Origin: Galbibacter sp. BG1
Lineage (GTDB): Bacteria; Bacteroidota; Bacteroidia; Flavobacteriales; Flavobacteriaceae
Reading direction: 5' to 3'
DNA: 64,000 nt
NCBI RefSeq assembly: GCF_013391805.1
Contig: NZ_CP058364.1
Location: 62,001 to 126,000 of the forward strand
Shown: positions 44,920-53,255 of the stretch, one piece after another
Position numbering within the stretch: the first letter of the stretch is position 1
How the letters are laid out: the number at the start of each line of letters is the position of its first letter
The notes under the pieces: generated by a model
What the model saw: only the letters and a program-made list of their open reading frames with translations
Database searches by the model: none
Told to the model about the DNA's origin: nothing
Program-made: the position numbers and the translations under genes

Positions 44920-45297
44920 ATGAATTTTAAAGATTTAATTGTGTATCAAAAAGCGTTTTCTCTATCGATGCAAATTTTTGAAATTTCTAAAAAATTCCCC
45001 AAGGAAGAAACCTATTCGCTAACAGACCAAATTAGAAGAAGTTCCAGAAGTGTTTCGGCAAATATTGCAGAAGCTTATAGAAAAAGAGCGTACCCTAAAC
45101 ATTTCTATAGCAAGTTAACCGATTGCGACGCCGAAAACTCCGAAACGCAAGTTTGGTTACAATTTGCATTTGAATGTAAATATCTCACTAAAAAAAGTTT
45201 CGAGGAACTCACCTGCCAAAGCGAAGAAGTTGGTAAACTTTTAAATTATATGCTTTTGAACCCTAAAAAGTTTGGTGTAAAAAGCACTGAACACTGA
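44920..45297 (+). CDS. Four helix bundle protein (23S rRNA-IVP / Avd-like)
   Basis: A 125-residue helical protein of the family originally found in intervening sequences of 23S rRNA and structurally related to the Avd accessory protein of diversity-generating retroelements. Family features are FKDLIVYQKAFSLSMQIFEI, DQIRRSSRSVSANIAEAYRK and a helical C-terminal half. It likely forms a barrel-like pentamer that binds nucleic acid; its role in free-standing form is unknown. The last codons and stop are part of the (CACTGAA)7 array, and a (CAGTAGG)4 array precedes the gene. Confidence 0.9.
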   Translation: MNFKDLIVYQKAFSLSMQIFEISKKFPKEETYSLTDQIRRSSRSVSANIAEAYRKRAYPKHFYSKLTDCDAENSETQVWLQFAFECKYLTKKSFEELTCQSEEVGKLLNYMLLNPKKFGVKSTEH

Positions 45298-45340
45298 ACA
45301 CTGAACACTGAACACTGAACACTGAACACTGAACACTGCA
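45285..45340. repeat. Heptanucleotide tandem array (CACTGAA)7
   Basis: Seven perfect copies of CACTGAA (45285-45333) and one variant CACTGCA (45334-45340). The array starts inside the four-helix-bundle gene, supplying its last codons and stop, and ends 14 bases before the CCA-adding enzyme start. Confidence 0.95.
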
Positions 45341-45354
45341 TAGTAAGATTTTAA

Positions 45355-46788
45355 ATGTCTAAAAAAAACTATCATAAAGCAATTCAAAATCCGATTTTCG
45401 AGGTCATCGCCAAAGCTTCGAAGGATCTACAGGTTAAAAGCTATGTAATAGGCGGTTTTGTGCGCGATTATTTATTGAAAAGAGGAACCCCAAAAGATAT
45501 TGATGTGGTAGCCTTGGGAAGCGGGATCGAACTTGCAAAAAAGGTTGCAGAGGTGTTGCCTAAAAAAACAAAAGTGTCCGTTTTTAAAAATTTTGGCACG
45601 GCTATGCTTCGTTATGAAGACCTTGAAGTGGAATTTGTGGGTGCCAGAAAGGAAAGTTATCATTTTGACAGCAGAAAACCTGTGGTGGAAAATGGGACCT
45701 TGGAAGACGACCAAAACCGAAGGGATTTTACCATCAATGCATTGGCAATTTCCCTGAATGAGAAAAACTACGGGGAATTGCTCGACCCCTTTAATGGAGT
45801 TTCAGATCTTGAGAAAAAGATAATTCGTACCCCTCTCGATCCAGACATCACCTATTCCGATGATCCGTTGAGGATGATGCGTGCCATTCGTTTTGCTTCA
45901 CAATTGAACTTTAGAATTGAAGAGAAATCCCTCGAAGCAATCAAAAAGAACAAAAATCGTATCAAAATCATTTCCAATGAACGAATTGTAGATGAGCTAA
46001 ATAAAATACTGCTGAGTAAAAAACCATCCATTGGTTTTAGTTTGCTTTTTAAAACGGGACTTCTTGAAATTATAATGCCAGAACTTACCAATTTACAAGG
46101 GATTGAGGAAAAGGAAGGGCAAAAACACAAAGATAACTTTTGGCATACCTTAGAAGTAGTCGATAACATCTCCAAAAACACCGATGATCTTTGGTTGCGC
46201 TGGGCTGCGTTATTGCACGATATAGGAAAAGCACCTACCAAAAGGTTTGATGATAAAATTGGATGGACCTTTCACGGACACGAATTTGTAGGCTCCAAAA
46301 TGGTTTATAAACTGTTCAAAAGGCTTCATATGCCCCTTAATGATAAAATGAAATTGGTTCAGAAACTCGTATTAATGAGCTCCCGCCCTATTGTTTTGGC
46401 ACAAGAAATTGTGACAGACTCTGCAGTAAGAAGGCTTATTTTCGATGCTGGGGAGCATGTGGAAGATTTAATGACCTTATGCGAGGCCGACATTACAACC
46501 AAGAACCCAAAACGTTATAAAAAATATAGCAATAATTTTAAGATTGTAAGACAGAAAATAACAGAAGTAGAGGAAAGGGATCAGGTGCGTAATTTTCAAC
46601 CGCCAGTAGATGGCGCAGAAATAATGGAAGTTTTCAATCTCAAGCCTTCAAGGGAAATTGGAGTCATAAAAGAAGCTATTAAAGAAGCCATTCTGGAAGG
46701 GGAAATACCAAATGAACATGATGCCGCTTTCGAGTTTATGCTTAAAAGAGGTAAGAAACTCGGGTTAACACCGGTAAATGAAAAGTAG
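45355..46788 (+). CDS. CCA-adding tRNA nucleotidyltransferase with HD domain
   Basis: A 477-residue class II nucleotidyltransferase that adds or repairs the 3' CCA of tRNA. N-terminal palm with [11 protein letters not shown] and DIDVV metal site, [27 protein letters not shown] neck, and an HD phosphohydrolase domain with [13 protein letters not shown] and the FHGHEFVGS continuation. Length and layout are normal. It follows the four-helix-bundle gene and its array on the same strand. Confidence 0.95.
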   Translation: MSKKNYHKAIQNPIFEVIAKASKDLQVKSYVIGGFVRDYLLKRGTPKDIDVVALGSGIELAKKVAEVLPKKTKVSVFKNFGTAMLRYEDLEVEFVGARKESYHFDSRKPVVENGTLEDDQNRRDFTINALAISLNEKNYGELLDPFNGVSDLEKKIIRTPLDPDITYSDDPLRMMRAIRFASQLNFRIEEKSLEAIKKNKNRIKIISNERIVDELNKILLSKKPSIGFSLLFKTGLLEIIMPELTNLQGIEEKEGQKHKDNFWHTLEVVDNISKNTDDLWLRWAALLHDIGKAPTKRFDDKIGWTFHGHEFVGSKMVYKLFKRLHMPLNDKMKLVQKLVLMSSRPIVLAQEIVTDSAVRRLIFDAGEHVEDLMTLCEADITTKNPKRYKKYSNNFKIVRQKITEVEERDQVRNFQPPVDGAEIMEVFNLKPSREIGVIKEAIKEAILEGEIPNEHDAAFEFMLKRGKKLGLTPVNEK

Positions 46789-46807
46789 ACTGGAGGCTGG
46801 ATGTTTA
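46787..46807. repeat. Short heptad pair after the CCA-adding enzyme gene
   Basis: AGACTGG and AGGCTGG, then ATGTTTA, in seven-base register directly at the stop codon of the CCA enzyme gene. Weak alone; listed because the same period occurs at other loci. Confidence 0.4.
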
Positions 46808-46831
46808 AAAAATATAATCGAACTTGAATAA

Positions 46832-47878
46832 GTGAAAAAGAACTTTAGAAAACTCGCAAAAGTAACCTTGATTTTGGTCTACTTGGTTATTTTAGCCGGT
46901 GCAGTGGTACGAATGACAGGAAGCGGTATGGGATGCCCCGACTGGCCCAAATGTTTTGGTTACTATATTCCTCCAACCGAGGTTTCCCAATTGGAATGGC
47001 AGCCAAATAGGGAGTTTAAAAAAGGGCAGGTTATAATAGTTAATGAGTCTTTAAAAGTAGCTAAAGAAAACTTTACCACGGGGAAAAGCTATGATAATTC
47101 CCATTGGAACGATTATACCAAGCACGACTACGCGATTTTTAATCCAACACACACTTGGGTGGAATATATAAATAGGTTATTTGGAGCATTGGCGGGTCTT
47201 GCTACCTTATTATTGGCCTTCACTTCCTTTAAATTCCGTAAAGAAAATATTTGGATTCCCATACTCGCATGGCTAACCGTACTCGGTATGGGTTTTCAAG
47301 CCTGGTTGGGAGCAACAGTGGTTTATTCTGTACTGGCGCCGGTGCGAATTACCTTGCACATGGTCATGGCGTTGGTTATAGTAGCTTTTCTTTTAATTAT
47401 TCTATTTCAAACCCGTGACAAAAAGGTGATCCGAAAAAAAAACAAACTGTTTTCCAATGTTTTAATAGCTGCTTTAATACTTACCCTTATACAAATTGTT
47501 TTCGGGACACAGGTTCGCCAATTTATAGACGAACAAAAAAATATTTTTGGGGAATTTGCTAAAAATAAATGGCTATCGAATCCCGAAATAGATTTCTACC
47601 TACACCGCAGCCTTTCCATTTTGGTGTTTTTGGTGAATTTATTTATAGTTTTTCGCAATAAAAAATTATCGTTGGGATACACTAAGGTGAATTGGATCCT
47701 GGCTTTTATTGTTTTGGAAATTATTACGGGGATTGCGATGTATTATTTTCACTTTCCTTTTAGCACACAAGCATTGCATTTAGTTTTTGCTTCTATACTT
47801 TTTGGAGTTCAATTTTACGTATTACTGGAAGCGCTTCAATCGAAACTTATTGATAAAAGTTTTGTCAGTCACCTATAA
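46832..47878 (+). CDS. Heme A synthase, CtaA/COX15 family
   Basis: A 348-residue membrane protein with about eight helices that oxidises heme O to heme A for cytochrome c oxidase. The N-terminal VILAGAVVRMTGSGMGCPDWPKCFG and heme-ligand His in FNPTHTWVEYINRLFG, THMVMALV-like ITLHMVMALV and the later YLHRSLSILVF and ALHLVFASI are family features. The start codon is GTG at 46832. Presence implies an aerobic aa3- or ba3-type oxidase. Confidence 0.94.
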   Translation: MKKNFRKLAKVTLILVYLVILAGAVVRMTGSGMGCPDWPKCFGYYIPPTEVSQLEWQPNREFKKGQVIIVNESLKVAKENFTTGKSYDNSHWNDYTKHDYAIFNPTHTWVEYINRLFGALAGLATLLLAFTSFKFRKENIWIPILAWLTVLGMGFQAWLGATVVYSVLAPVRITLHMVMALVIVAFLLIILFQTRDKKVIRKKNKLFSNVLIAALILTLIQIVFGTQVRQFIDEQKNIFGEFAKNKWLSNPEIDFYLHRSLSILVFLVNLFIVFRNKKLSLGYTKVNWILAFIVLEIITGIAMYYFHFPFSTQALHLVFASILFGVQFYVLLEALQSKLIDKSFVSHL

Positions 47879-48009
47879 ATTTGAAGTGAATCTGCATTTG
47901 GCAGCCAAATAACTCAGCCTAAGCAAACAAGAAAAAGGCCTCAGCCCTGGTTAGGTTTTGACTTAAAAAAACGGTTCAGAAAAAAATATCTGTAGCGAAA
48001 TTCCGTTGA

Positions 48010-48017
48010 AATCTTTG
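48010..48017 (+). promoter_or_regulatory. Possible -7 element of the pRiA4b ORF-3-like gene
   Basis: AATCTTTG differs by one base from TAnnTTTG and lies 30 bases before the ATG at 48048. Confidence 0.35.
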
Positions 48018-48047
48018 TAACTTGCACCCCTCGGAAAATAAATTGAA

Positions 48048-48557
48048 ATGATCTATAAATTTAGAGTAATACTAGACGCAGAAGAAGACGTATTTAGGGA
48101 TATTGAAGTAGAAGGCAATAGCTCTTTGGAAGACTTTCACAACGCCGTATCTCAAGCTTTTGGCTTCGACGGTACCGAAATGGCGTCTTTTTATGTAAGT
48201 GACGAAGAATGGAACCAAGGGGAAGAAATTGCCCTGTTCGATATGAGCGAAACCGGCAGCGATGTAAAACTTATGGCGGAAACTTATGTAGAAGACCTTT
48301 TAGATGAAGATAATAGAAATCTAATTTACGTGTATGACTTTTTTAGCATGTGGACGTTCTTTGTGGAATTGGCCGATATTGCCGAAAAAGAAGACGGCAA
48401 CACTTATCCCAATTTACTTTATGTGCACGGACAGTTACCGGATGCGCCACCAGTGAAAAAATTTGAAGCGGAAGATCTATCGGGAGACGAAGATGAGAGC
48501 GACGATTTCGATGTAGATAGCTATGACGATTTCGATTTCGACGAGCACTGGAATTAA
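48048..48557 (+). CDS. Plasmid pRiA4b ORF-3-like protein
   Basis: A 169-residue, strongly acidic protein of the pRiA4b ORF-3/IS1096 TnpR passenger family. It opens MIYKFRVILDAEEDVFRDIEV, with SSLEDFHNAVSQAFGFDGTEMASF, and ends in a long Asp/Glu-rich tail. The family name comes from plasmid and IS contexts but most members are chromosomal with no known function. It precedes the nucleoid-associated protein gene on the same strand after a heptad-rich gap. Confidence 0.85.
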   Translation: MIYKFRVILDAEEDVFRDIEVEGNSSLEDFHNAVSQAFGFDGTEMASFYVSDEEWNQGEEIALFDMSETGSDVKLMAETYVEDLLDEDNRNLIYVYDFFSMWTFFVELADIAEKEDGNTYPNLLYVHGQLPDAPPVKKFEAEDLSGDEDESDDFDVDSYDDFDFDEHWN

Positions 48558-48602
48558 CGAAGTACAATTTTTGAAATACAAAGTAAGGAGTAGTCTAACA
48601 TT

Positions 48603-48637
48603 ACTTTTAACTTTTAACCTTTAACTTTCAATCTTAA
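48603..48637. repeat. Degenerate heptanucleotide array before the nucleoid-associated protein gene
   Basis: Five blocks in seven-base register: ACTTTTA, ACTTTTA, ACCTTTA, ACTTTCA, ATCTTAA, ending two bases before the ATG at 48639. Confidence 0.6.
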
Positions 48638-48638
48638 A

Positions 48639-49697
48639 ATGATCAATTTATATCCTACACAAATAGAGAGCCTTTCCATCCACAGAATTGGTAACAAAAG
48701 TAAAGAAGAAGGCACTTTTTTCTCGGAAGAACCATACCGTTTAAATGATGAGATTACCGGACTTTTAAAGGAGTATTTCTTTAAACCATTTCGGGAAAAG
48801 GAAGAAAATTATTACCGTTTTGATCATGAGGTAGATTTGGAATACAACGAGTTGTACACCATGGCTTCAGAAATTTTTGAAGACCCCACTAGCGTACATA
48901 AAATTTCCAAGAGCATTGCCACTTATCTATACGATCAATCGAACCACCCACACATTAAAAGTGGAGAGGTTTACGTTACTTACCTTTCTGATGTTAATCT
49001 GGATAATGAAAAAATTAATGCTATCGGTATTTTTAAATCGGAGTTGAAGCATGATTTTTTAGAGTTTGAAGAAAAAGGCACCAATCTCGAAATTCTTATT
49101 CGTCAAGGAATCAACATAAACAAATTAGACAAAGGATGCCTCATACTTAACACCAATAAAGAAGAAGGTTTTAAAATCCTTTCGGTAGACAGTAACCGTT
49201 ACGACACCAAATATTGGTTGGAAAATTTCTTGAGTGTAGACGCCCTTACGGACGATACTTACTTCACCAAAAAATACTTGAAATTCTGTCAAGATTTTGC
49301 CAAAGATGTGGTTTTACCTGCGGAAGACAAAAAAGAAGAGGTAATGTTTATGAACCGTGCTGTAAATCACTTTGCTAGCAACGACGATTTTGAGGAAACC
49401 AATTTTTTGAATGCTGTAATGGAAAACCCAGAGCTTATTCCAGAATTTAAAAATTACAAAACAGAAAAAGGGCCTAAATACAGTATTGAAGACGTATCTT
49501 CTTTCCCTATTGCCAACAAAGCAGTTTCTGATGCGCGTAAAAAGATTAAAAACGTCATCAATTTAGATACCAATATTCAAATAAAAATGGATTTTATCAA
49601 TCCGGAGTCAGCTGAAAAATTTGTTGAAAAAGGATGGGATGAAGAAAAACAAATGTATTATTACCTCGTATACTTCAACAAAGAACAAAAAAGCTAA
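48639..49697 (+). CDS. Nucleoid-associated protein (NdpA/YejK-like)
   Basis: A 352-residue protein resembling the 37-kDa nucleoid-associated family. The N-terminal part (IESLSIHRIGNKSKEEGTFFSEEP) and central HDFLEFEEKGTNLEILIRQGININKLDKGCLI match. It probably binds DNA or the nucleoid; the mechanism is unclear. Followed by an inverted-repeat element and a bidirectional terminator. Confidence 0.85.
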   Translation: MINLYPTQIESLSIHRIGNKSKEEGTFFSEEPYRLNDEITGLLKEYFFKPFREKEENYYRFDHEVDLEYNELYTMASEIFEDPTSVHKISKSIATYLYDQSNHPHIKSGEVYVTYLSDVNLDNEKINAIGIFKSELKHDFLEFEEKGTNLEILIRQGININKLDKGCLILNTNKEEGFKILSVDSNRYDTKYWLENFLSVDALTDDTYFTKKYLKFCQDFAKDVVLPAEDKKEEVMFMNRAVNHFASNDDFEETNFLNAVMENPELIPEFKNYKTEKGPKYSIEDVSSFPIANKAVSDARKKIKNVINLDTNIQIKMDFINPESAEKFVEKGWDEEKQMYYYLVYFNKEQKS

Positions 49698-49719
49698 GTG
49701 AATTTTAATTGAAAAGTCT

Positions 49720-49826
49720 TGGCGAGGAGTTGAAAAACGACGTGGCCATCTCCTCGCACTTGATCTAAATCATCAGGAGACTACCACGCTACCTCCTGTC
49801 GCTAGTAGAGACGTCTTGACGAAATA
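49720..49826. repeat. Composite inverted-repeat intergenic element
   Basis: Two hairpins lie head to head. The left one has perfect eight-base arms (GCGAGGAG at 49722-49729 with 49750-49757); the right one has six-base arms (CAGGAG at 49774-49779 with 49793-49798). The 15-base segment 49740-49754 matches the complement of 49775-49789 at 11 positions. The left half resembles the GTCATTGCGAGGAG-type repeats that I recall from many bacterial genomes. No reading frame is present, so it may be a decayed MITE or REP-like element. Confidence 0.55.
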
Positions 49827-49847
49827 CAGTTTAAAAGTTTAATATAA

Positions 49848-49879
49848 AAAGGGACTGCTCAATAAAGTACAGTCCCTTT
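49848..49879. terminator. Terminator between nucleoid-associated protein and cysteine desulfurase genes
   Basis: Ten-base arms (AAAGGGACTG with CAGTCCCTTT) around a 12-base loop, with T-rich sequence on both sides, between convergent genes. Confidence 0.85.
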
Positions 49880-49909
49880 GTTATTTTCATATGCATTTAA
49901 TCTTAAAGC

Positions 49910-51058
49910 CTAGCTTTCTGCAAATTCCTTTAAGCAATCCACTACATAATCCAACTCTTCTTTAGTGTTATAATGTGAAAAAGAGAACCGAACAGATGGT
50001 TTCTGCGAATCCTCTTCACTTAAAATCTCATTAAGCACATGAGAGCCGGCCGCGCTCCCACTTTGGCAGGCGCTACCACGGGAACATGCAATACCTTTAA
50101 TATCCAATTGAAACAACAACAAAGCTGCTTTTTCCGCCGAAAGCGGTAGGCACGCATTTACCAAAGTATAGGTGCTTTTATCGAGTTCCGCACAATTTCC
50201 ATTAAATTTCACACCTGGCATAGCGGCTTCCAATTGTTGCATGAAGTATTCCTTCAACTCAGTTACATATGCACGCTCCTGTTCTAAATTTTCATAGGCC
50301 TGCACAAAGGCTTCCTCTAGACCAACTATATTATGAAATGGCTCTGTTCCTGCCCTAAATCCACGTTCTTGTTCTCCCCCACAGATCATTTGCTTAATAG
50401 GGATATTTTTGCGAATAAAGGCAAAACCGATCCCTTTTGGTCCATGAAATTTGTGCGCAGCAGCAGTCAGAAAGTCTACCTTGGTCTTTTGTAAATCCCA
50501 CTCCCAATGGCCTATGGATTGCACGGTGTCCGAATGAAAAAGAGCATCATACTTCTTACAAACCTCTGTAAATGCCTCCATATCGATCATATTGCCAATC
50601 TCATTGTTTACATGCATCAAGCTTACCAAGGTTTTCCCTTTGTTTTCCTTCAGCAATGCTTCAAGGCTATCTAAACTAGCTGTTCCGCAGTCGTTTAATT
50701 CTACGTATGAAACCTCTATTCCGTATTCCTTCTGCAGTTGTTCTACTGTATGGAGTACCGCATGGTGTTCTATTTTAGAAGTAATTATATGCTCGACTCC
50801 TAAATCCCTAACAGCACACCTCAAAATCATATTATCTGCTTCGGTACCTCCAGAAGTAAATATAATTTCCGACGGACTCGCATTCAGTTGTTTTGCAATT
50901 GTTTTTCGTGCCTTTTCTATCTGTGTTTTAGCCGATCGCCCAAAGCTATGGGTAGACGACGGATTTCCATAAAAATTAGCTAAAGCATCTTGCATCTTAG
51001 CGATGACCCCTTCTCTTACCTGCGTTGTAGCAGCACTATCTAAATACACTTTTTGCAT
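49910..51058 (-). CDS. Cysteine desulfurase (NifS/IscS family)
   Basis: A 382-residue PLP enzyme that takes sulfur from cysteine for Fe-S clusters or tRNA thiolation. The PLP lysine is K203 in AHKFHGPKG, and the persulfide Cys is C331 in SRGSACQSGS. SGGTEADNMIL and the N-terminal VYLDSAATT are typical. The active loop is of the longer, IscS-like type. Promoter and start codon are so close that the transcript is probably leaderless (51063-51093). No isc or suf genes are adjacent. Confidence 0.96.
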   Translation of the reverse strand: MQKVYLDSAATTQVREGVIAKMQDALANFYGNPSSTHSFGRSAKTQIEKARKTIAKQLNASPSEIIFTSGGTEADNMILRCAVRDLGVEHIITSKIEHHAVLHTVEQLQKEYGIEVSYVELNDCGTASLDSLEALLKENKGKTLVSLMHVNNEIGNMIDMEAFTEVCKKYDALFHSDTVQSIGHWEWDLQKTKVDFLTAAAHKFHGPKGIGFAFIRKNIPIKQMICGGEQERGFRAGTEPFHNIVGLEEAFVQAYENLEQERAYVTELKEYFMQQLEAAMPGVKFNGNCAELDKSTYTLVNACLPLSAEKAALLLFQLDIKGIACSRGSACQSGSAAGSHVLNEILSEEDSQKPSVRFSFSHYNTKEELDYVVDCLKEFAES

Positions 51059-51062
51059 GCCG

Positions 51063-51093
51063 CAAAAGTACTTTTAATTAAAATTATTCACAA
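51063..51093 (-). promoter_or_regulatory. Promoter of the cysteine desulfurase gene, near-leaderless
   Basis: On the minus strand TTG (51093-51091), a 20-base spacer and TACTTTTG (51070-51063) match the consensus. Only four bases separate the -7 element from the ATG at 51058, so transcription would start at or within a few bases of the start codon. Confidence 0.65.
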
Positions 51094-51120
51094 TAAATTT
51101 CGTTATAACTTAGTATGTTT

Positions 51121-51128
51121 TACATTTG
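51121..51128 (+). promoter_or_regulatory. -7 element of the calcium-repeat lipoprotein gene
   Basis: TACATTTG matches TAnnTTTG and lies 22 bases before the ATG at 51151. It falls inside the longer reading frame that begins at 51115, which supports the shorter start. Confidence 0.55.
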
Positions 51129-51150
51129 TTTAAGATTTAAAATTCTAGGG

Positions 51151-52062
51151 ATGCAAAGAATATTCTTTTTTGGTTTTTTAATGCTGCTTATGGCTTGCGA
51201 TGATGGGGATTTTGTGATAGATCAACTAGACTTTGACGATACCGATGTTCAAGAACCTTGTTTGGATGGTACCGTAACACTGTTTAAAATTTCTGAAGCT
51301 AAAAATGAAGCGCTTATTATTCAACTAGAGCCCAATAGTGTAAATTTTAATAAAGTTGATACTTTAGAATTCACTATAAACAACAATACCAATAAAGTGC
51401 TTTATAGAATTTTTGATAATGAGGTGACTGCCTCATATTTCTGCCAAAGTGTGCCCCCAACCGCTCCATTAGTTACTGAAGAGTGGTATGCGCCCAGTGG
51501 AACCATTAGAATAACCACAACAGTTGAAGATGACGATTTGGATGGTGTCCCCACCGCAGAGGAAGGCGTTGTGTACAACGATGACGGAACGGTTAATAAA
51601 GCCGCTTCGAGGGATAGTGATGGTGATGGTATTCCAGATTACATCGATAATGACGATGATGATGACAGAGTTCTTACCAAAGATGAAATAGATAATAGTG
51701 ACCCTACAAATATTGTTTACACCAATACCGATGGTGATGAACTTCCCAATTATTTAGATAATGATGATGACAATGATGGGGTTTTAACTATAGATGAAGA
51801 CTTAAATGGGGATGGTAATCCTACCAACGATACTGTAACCATCGATGGGAAAAAAGTTCCTAACTATTTAACAGCTACAGCCGCTACCACCACCGATAAA
51901 AAATCTACCAGACGTAAAAATGTGTACCAATCTATTTACACGAGCGTTATTGAAATTGTAGACGGTTTTAAATTGGAAAACGAAAACGAGGAAATTAAAT
52001 TTGATGTCGATACTTATTTATTTGGAACCATTGAAAATCCAATTCAACAGGAAGAAAAGTAA
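51151..52062 (+). CDS. Lipoprotein with thrombospondin type 3-like calcium repeats
   Basis: About 303 residues. The lipoprotein signal ends in LLMAC (Cys near residue 15). Residues about 20-130 form a beta-type domain of unknown kind. From about 130 to 240 there are Asp-rich repeats (DSDGDGIPDYIDNDDDDD, NTDGDELPNYLDNDDDND, LNGDGNPTND) of the thrombospondin type 3/calcium-binding kind. The C-terminal 60 residues are charged and unassigned. A surface or periplasmic location is expected; function unknown. Confidence 0.85.
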   Translation: MQRIFFFGFLMLLMACDDGDFVIDQLDFDDTDVQEPCLDGTVTLFKISEAKNEALIIQLEPNSVNFNKVDTLEFTINNNTNKVLYRIFDNEVTASYFCQSVPPTAPLVTEEWYAPSGTIRITTTVEDDDLDGVPTAEEGVVYNDDGTVNKAASRDSDGDGIPDYIDNDDDDDRVLTKDEIDNSDPTNIVYTNTDGDELPNYLDNDDDNDGVLTIDEDLNGDGNPTNDTVTIDGKKVPNYLTATAATTTDKKSTRRKNVYQSIYTSVIEIVDGFKLENENEEIKFDVDTYLFGTIENPIQQEEK

Positions 52063-52066
52063 GTAA

Positions 52067-52630
52067 TCATGAATCCTGTACACCATTCTGATAAATATAG
52101 ACTTCCGTAGCTCCAAGTCCGTAGGTTCTATAATCAGCATCGTAATAAGTAGCATTGGAATAGCGACCAAATAGGTATTCCAACTCCGTTTTTAACACAC
52201 CTTCCCCTACCCCGTGGATAAAAACCACTTTTTGGATTCTATTTTTAATAGCAAATTCCAGTTTATGTTTAGCGGTATCCACTTGAAGGTTTAGCATGTC
52301 GAAATTGGTCATTCCCCGTGTAGATTCTGTAAGTTTATGAATGTGTAAATCTACTTCCATAGCTGGCACCACTTTCTCCATTTTTGGAGATTTACGCTTG
52401 GTTTTAATACCCTTTTGCTTTTCTTTTACCGCTTGGGCCACTTCAAAATTGGTAACTTCCAAATCGGTTTCTTTAGAAACTTTTACCAATTCGTTTTCAT
52501 AAAATTCCATTTCGAATCCATCTTCCGTAGCAACTAAATAACCATTACCGAGGAGTTTTATCACTTTACCCTTGATGGCGTCGTCCAGGACTTCTACAGT
52601 ATCTCCTATGTGAAGTTTTAATTTACTCAT
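52067..52630 (-). CDS. Smr domain protein with N-terminal DUF2027-like region
   Basis: A 187-residue protein. The N-terminal part (HIGDTVEVLDDAIKGKVIKLLGNGYLVATEDGFEMEF) is a KOW/Tudor-like fold as in DUF2027. The C-terminal Smr (MutS2-related) domain holds VDLHIHKLTES and VVFIHGVGEGVLKTEL, the latter being the HGxGxG motif of Smr nucleases. It may cleave nucleic acid or stalled ribosome complexes. Its start overlaps the end of the upstream small membrane protein gene by eight bases. Confidence 0.88.
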   Translation of the reverse strand: MSKLKLHIGDTVEVLDDAIKGKVIKLLGNGYLVATEDGFEMEFYENELVKVSKETDLEVTNFEVAQAVKEKQKGIKTKRKSPKMEKVVPAMEVDLHIHKLTESTRGMTNFDMLNLQVDTAKHKLEFAIKNRIQKVVFIHGVGEGVLKTELEYLFGRYSNATYYDADYRTYGLGATEVYIYQNGVQDS

Positions 52631-52838
52631 CCCTCAAATGATCTTCTAAGCTTTTGCTATCGTCTTTTTTGTCGTTTTTAGGATTTTCTTTAACCCATAA
52701 TTGAGTTGATTGATATAAACCGTACATCAACAAAACAAAACCTCCAATTTTTAAATATTTATCGTATTCTGACTGGTCGTTGAACATAAAAACGAGAATA
52801 GCGCCCAGCACAATACACAATAACGAAAACAACTTCAT
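52623..52838 (-). CDS. Small membrane protein
   Basis: About 71 residues. Two hydrophobic helices (FSLLCIVLGAILVFMF and IGGFVLLMYGLYQSTQLW) with a charged C-terminal tail (ENPKNDKKDDSKSLEDHLRDE). The frame is open to 52949, but the upstream part overlaps a divergent gene and has no start-site support; the Met at 52838 (MKLFSLLC) is preferred. Overlaps the Smr gene, so probably coupled with it. Function unknown. Confidence 0.65.
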   Translation of the reverse strand: MKLFSLLCIVLGAILVFMFNDQSEYDKYLKIGGFVLLMYGLYQSTQLWVKENPKNDKKDDSKSLEDHLRDE

Positions 52839-52976
52839 CCCAAATCTGCTTTTAAATTGACTACAAAAATAATACATTGAAACAAGACAGTTTAAGAACT
52901 TTTTAATAAGTTTACAAATATAAAAGAGCGCATATACCTTATGACCCACTTCATTCTCCTTAAAGCGGAAGATTAT

Positions 52977-53243
52977 ATGCTTCCTTGCCTCAACAAAAAA
53001 CTTTTCGGTTTCGAATGTTTTGGTTGTGGTTTGCAGCGGTCGGTGGCTTTATTGTTTCAAGGGGATTTTATAGGTGCGTTTAAAATGTATCCGGCGATTT
53101 ACACCTTAATAATTCTCTTTGTTTATCTCGCTTTCAATAACTTTATAAGAATAAAGAATGCTAACAGAATTTTAGTATTCTTACTTTTAACGAATGTATT
53201 TCTTATTTTAGGAAATTATATTTTAAAATTTTTTCACCACTAA
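52977..53243 (+). CDS. DUF2752 family membrane protein
   Basis: About 88 residues with two to three membrane helices. The motif CLNKKLFGFECFGCGLQRSVALLFQGDF is the DUF2752 signature (CxGCGxxR). The Met at 52977 fits the family better than the in-frame start at 52941. It ends 12 bases before the CCC-motif membrane protein gene; the pair is probably cotranscribed, and I recall the same pairing in other flavobacteria. Confidence 0.82.
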   Translation: MLPCLNKKLFGFECFGCGLQRSVALLFQGDFIGAFKMYPAIYTLIILFVYLAFNNFIRIKNANRILVFLLLTNVFLILGNYILKFFHH

Positions 53244-53255
53244 TCAATTTCAATT

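Noticed and set aside
44920-45297. Diversity-generating retroelement
   Set aside because: The protein is Avd-like, but there is no reverse transcriptase, no template repeat/variable repeat pair and no target gene in the window.
44859-45340. CRISPR array
   Set aside because: The units are seven bases with no spacers, and no cas genes are present.
47896-47910. Palindrome ATTTGG-CAG-CCAAAT after the heme A synthase gene as a terminator
   Set aside because: Short AT-rich stem and no T-run following it.
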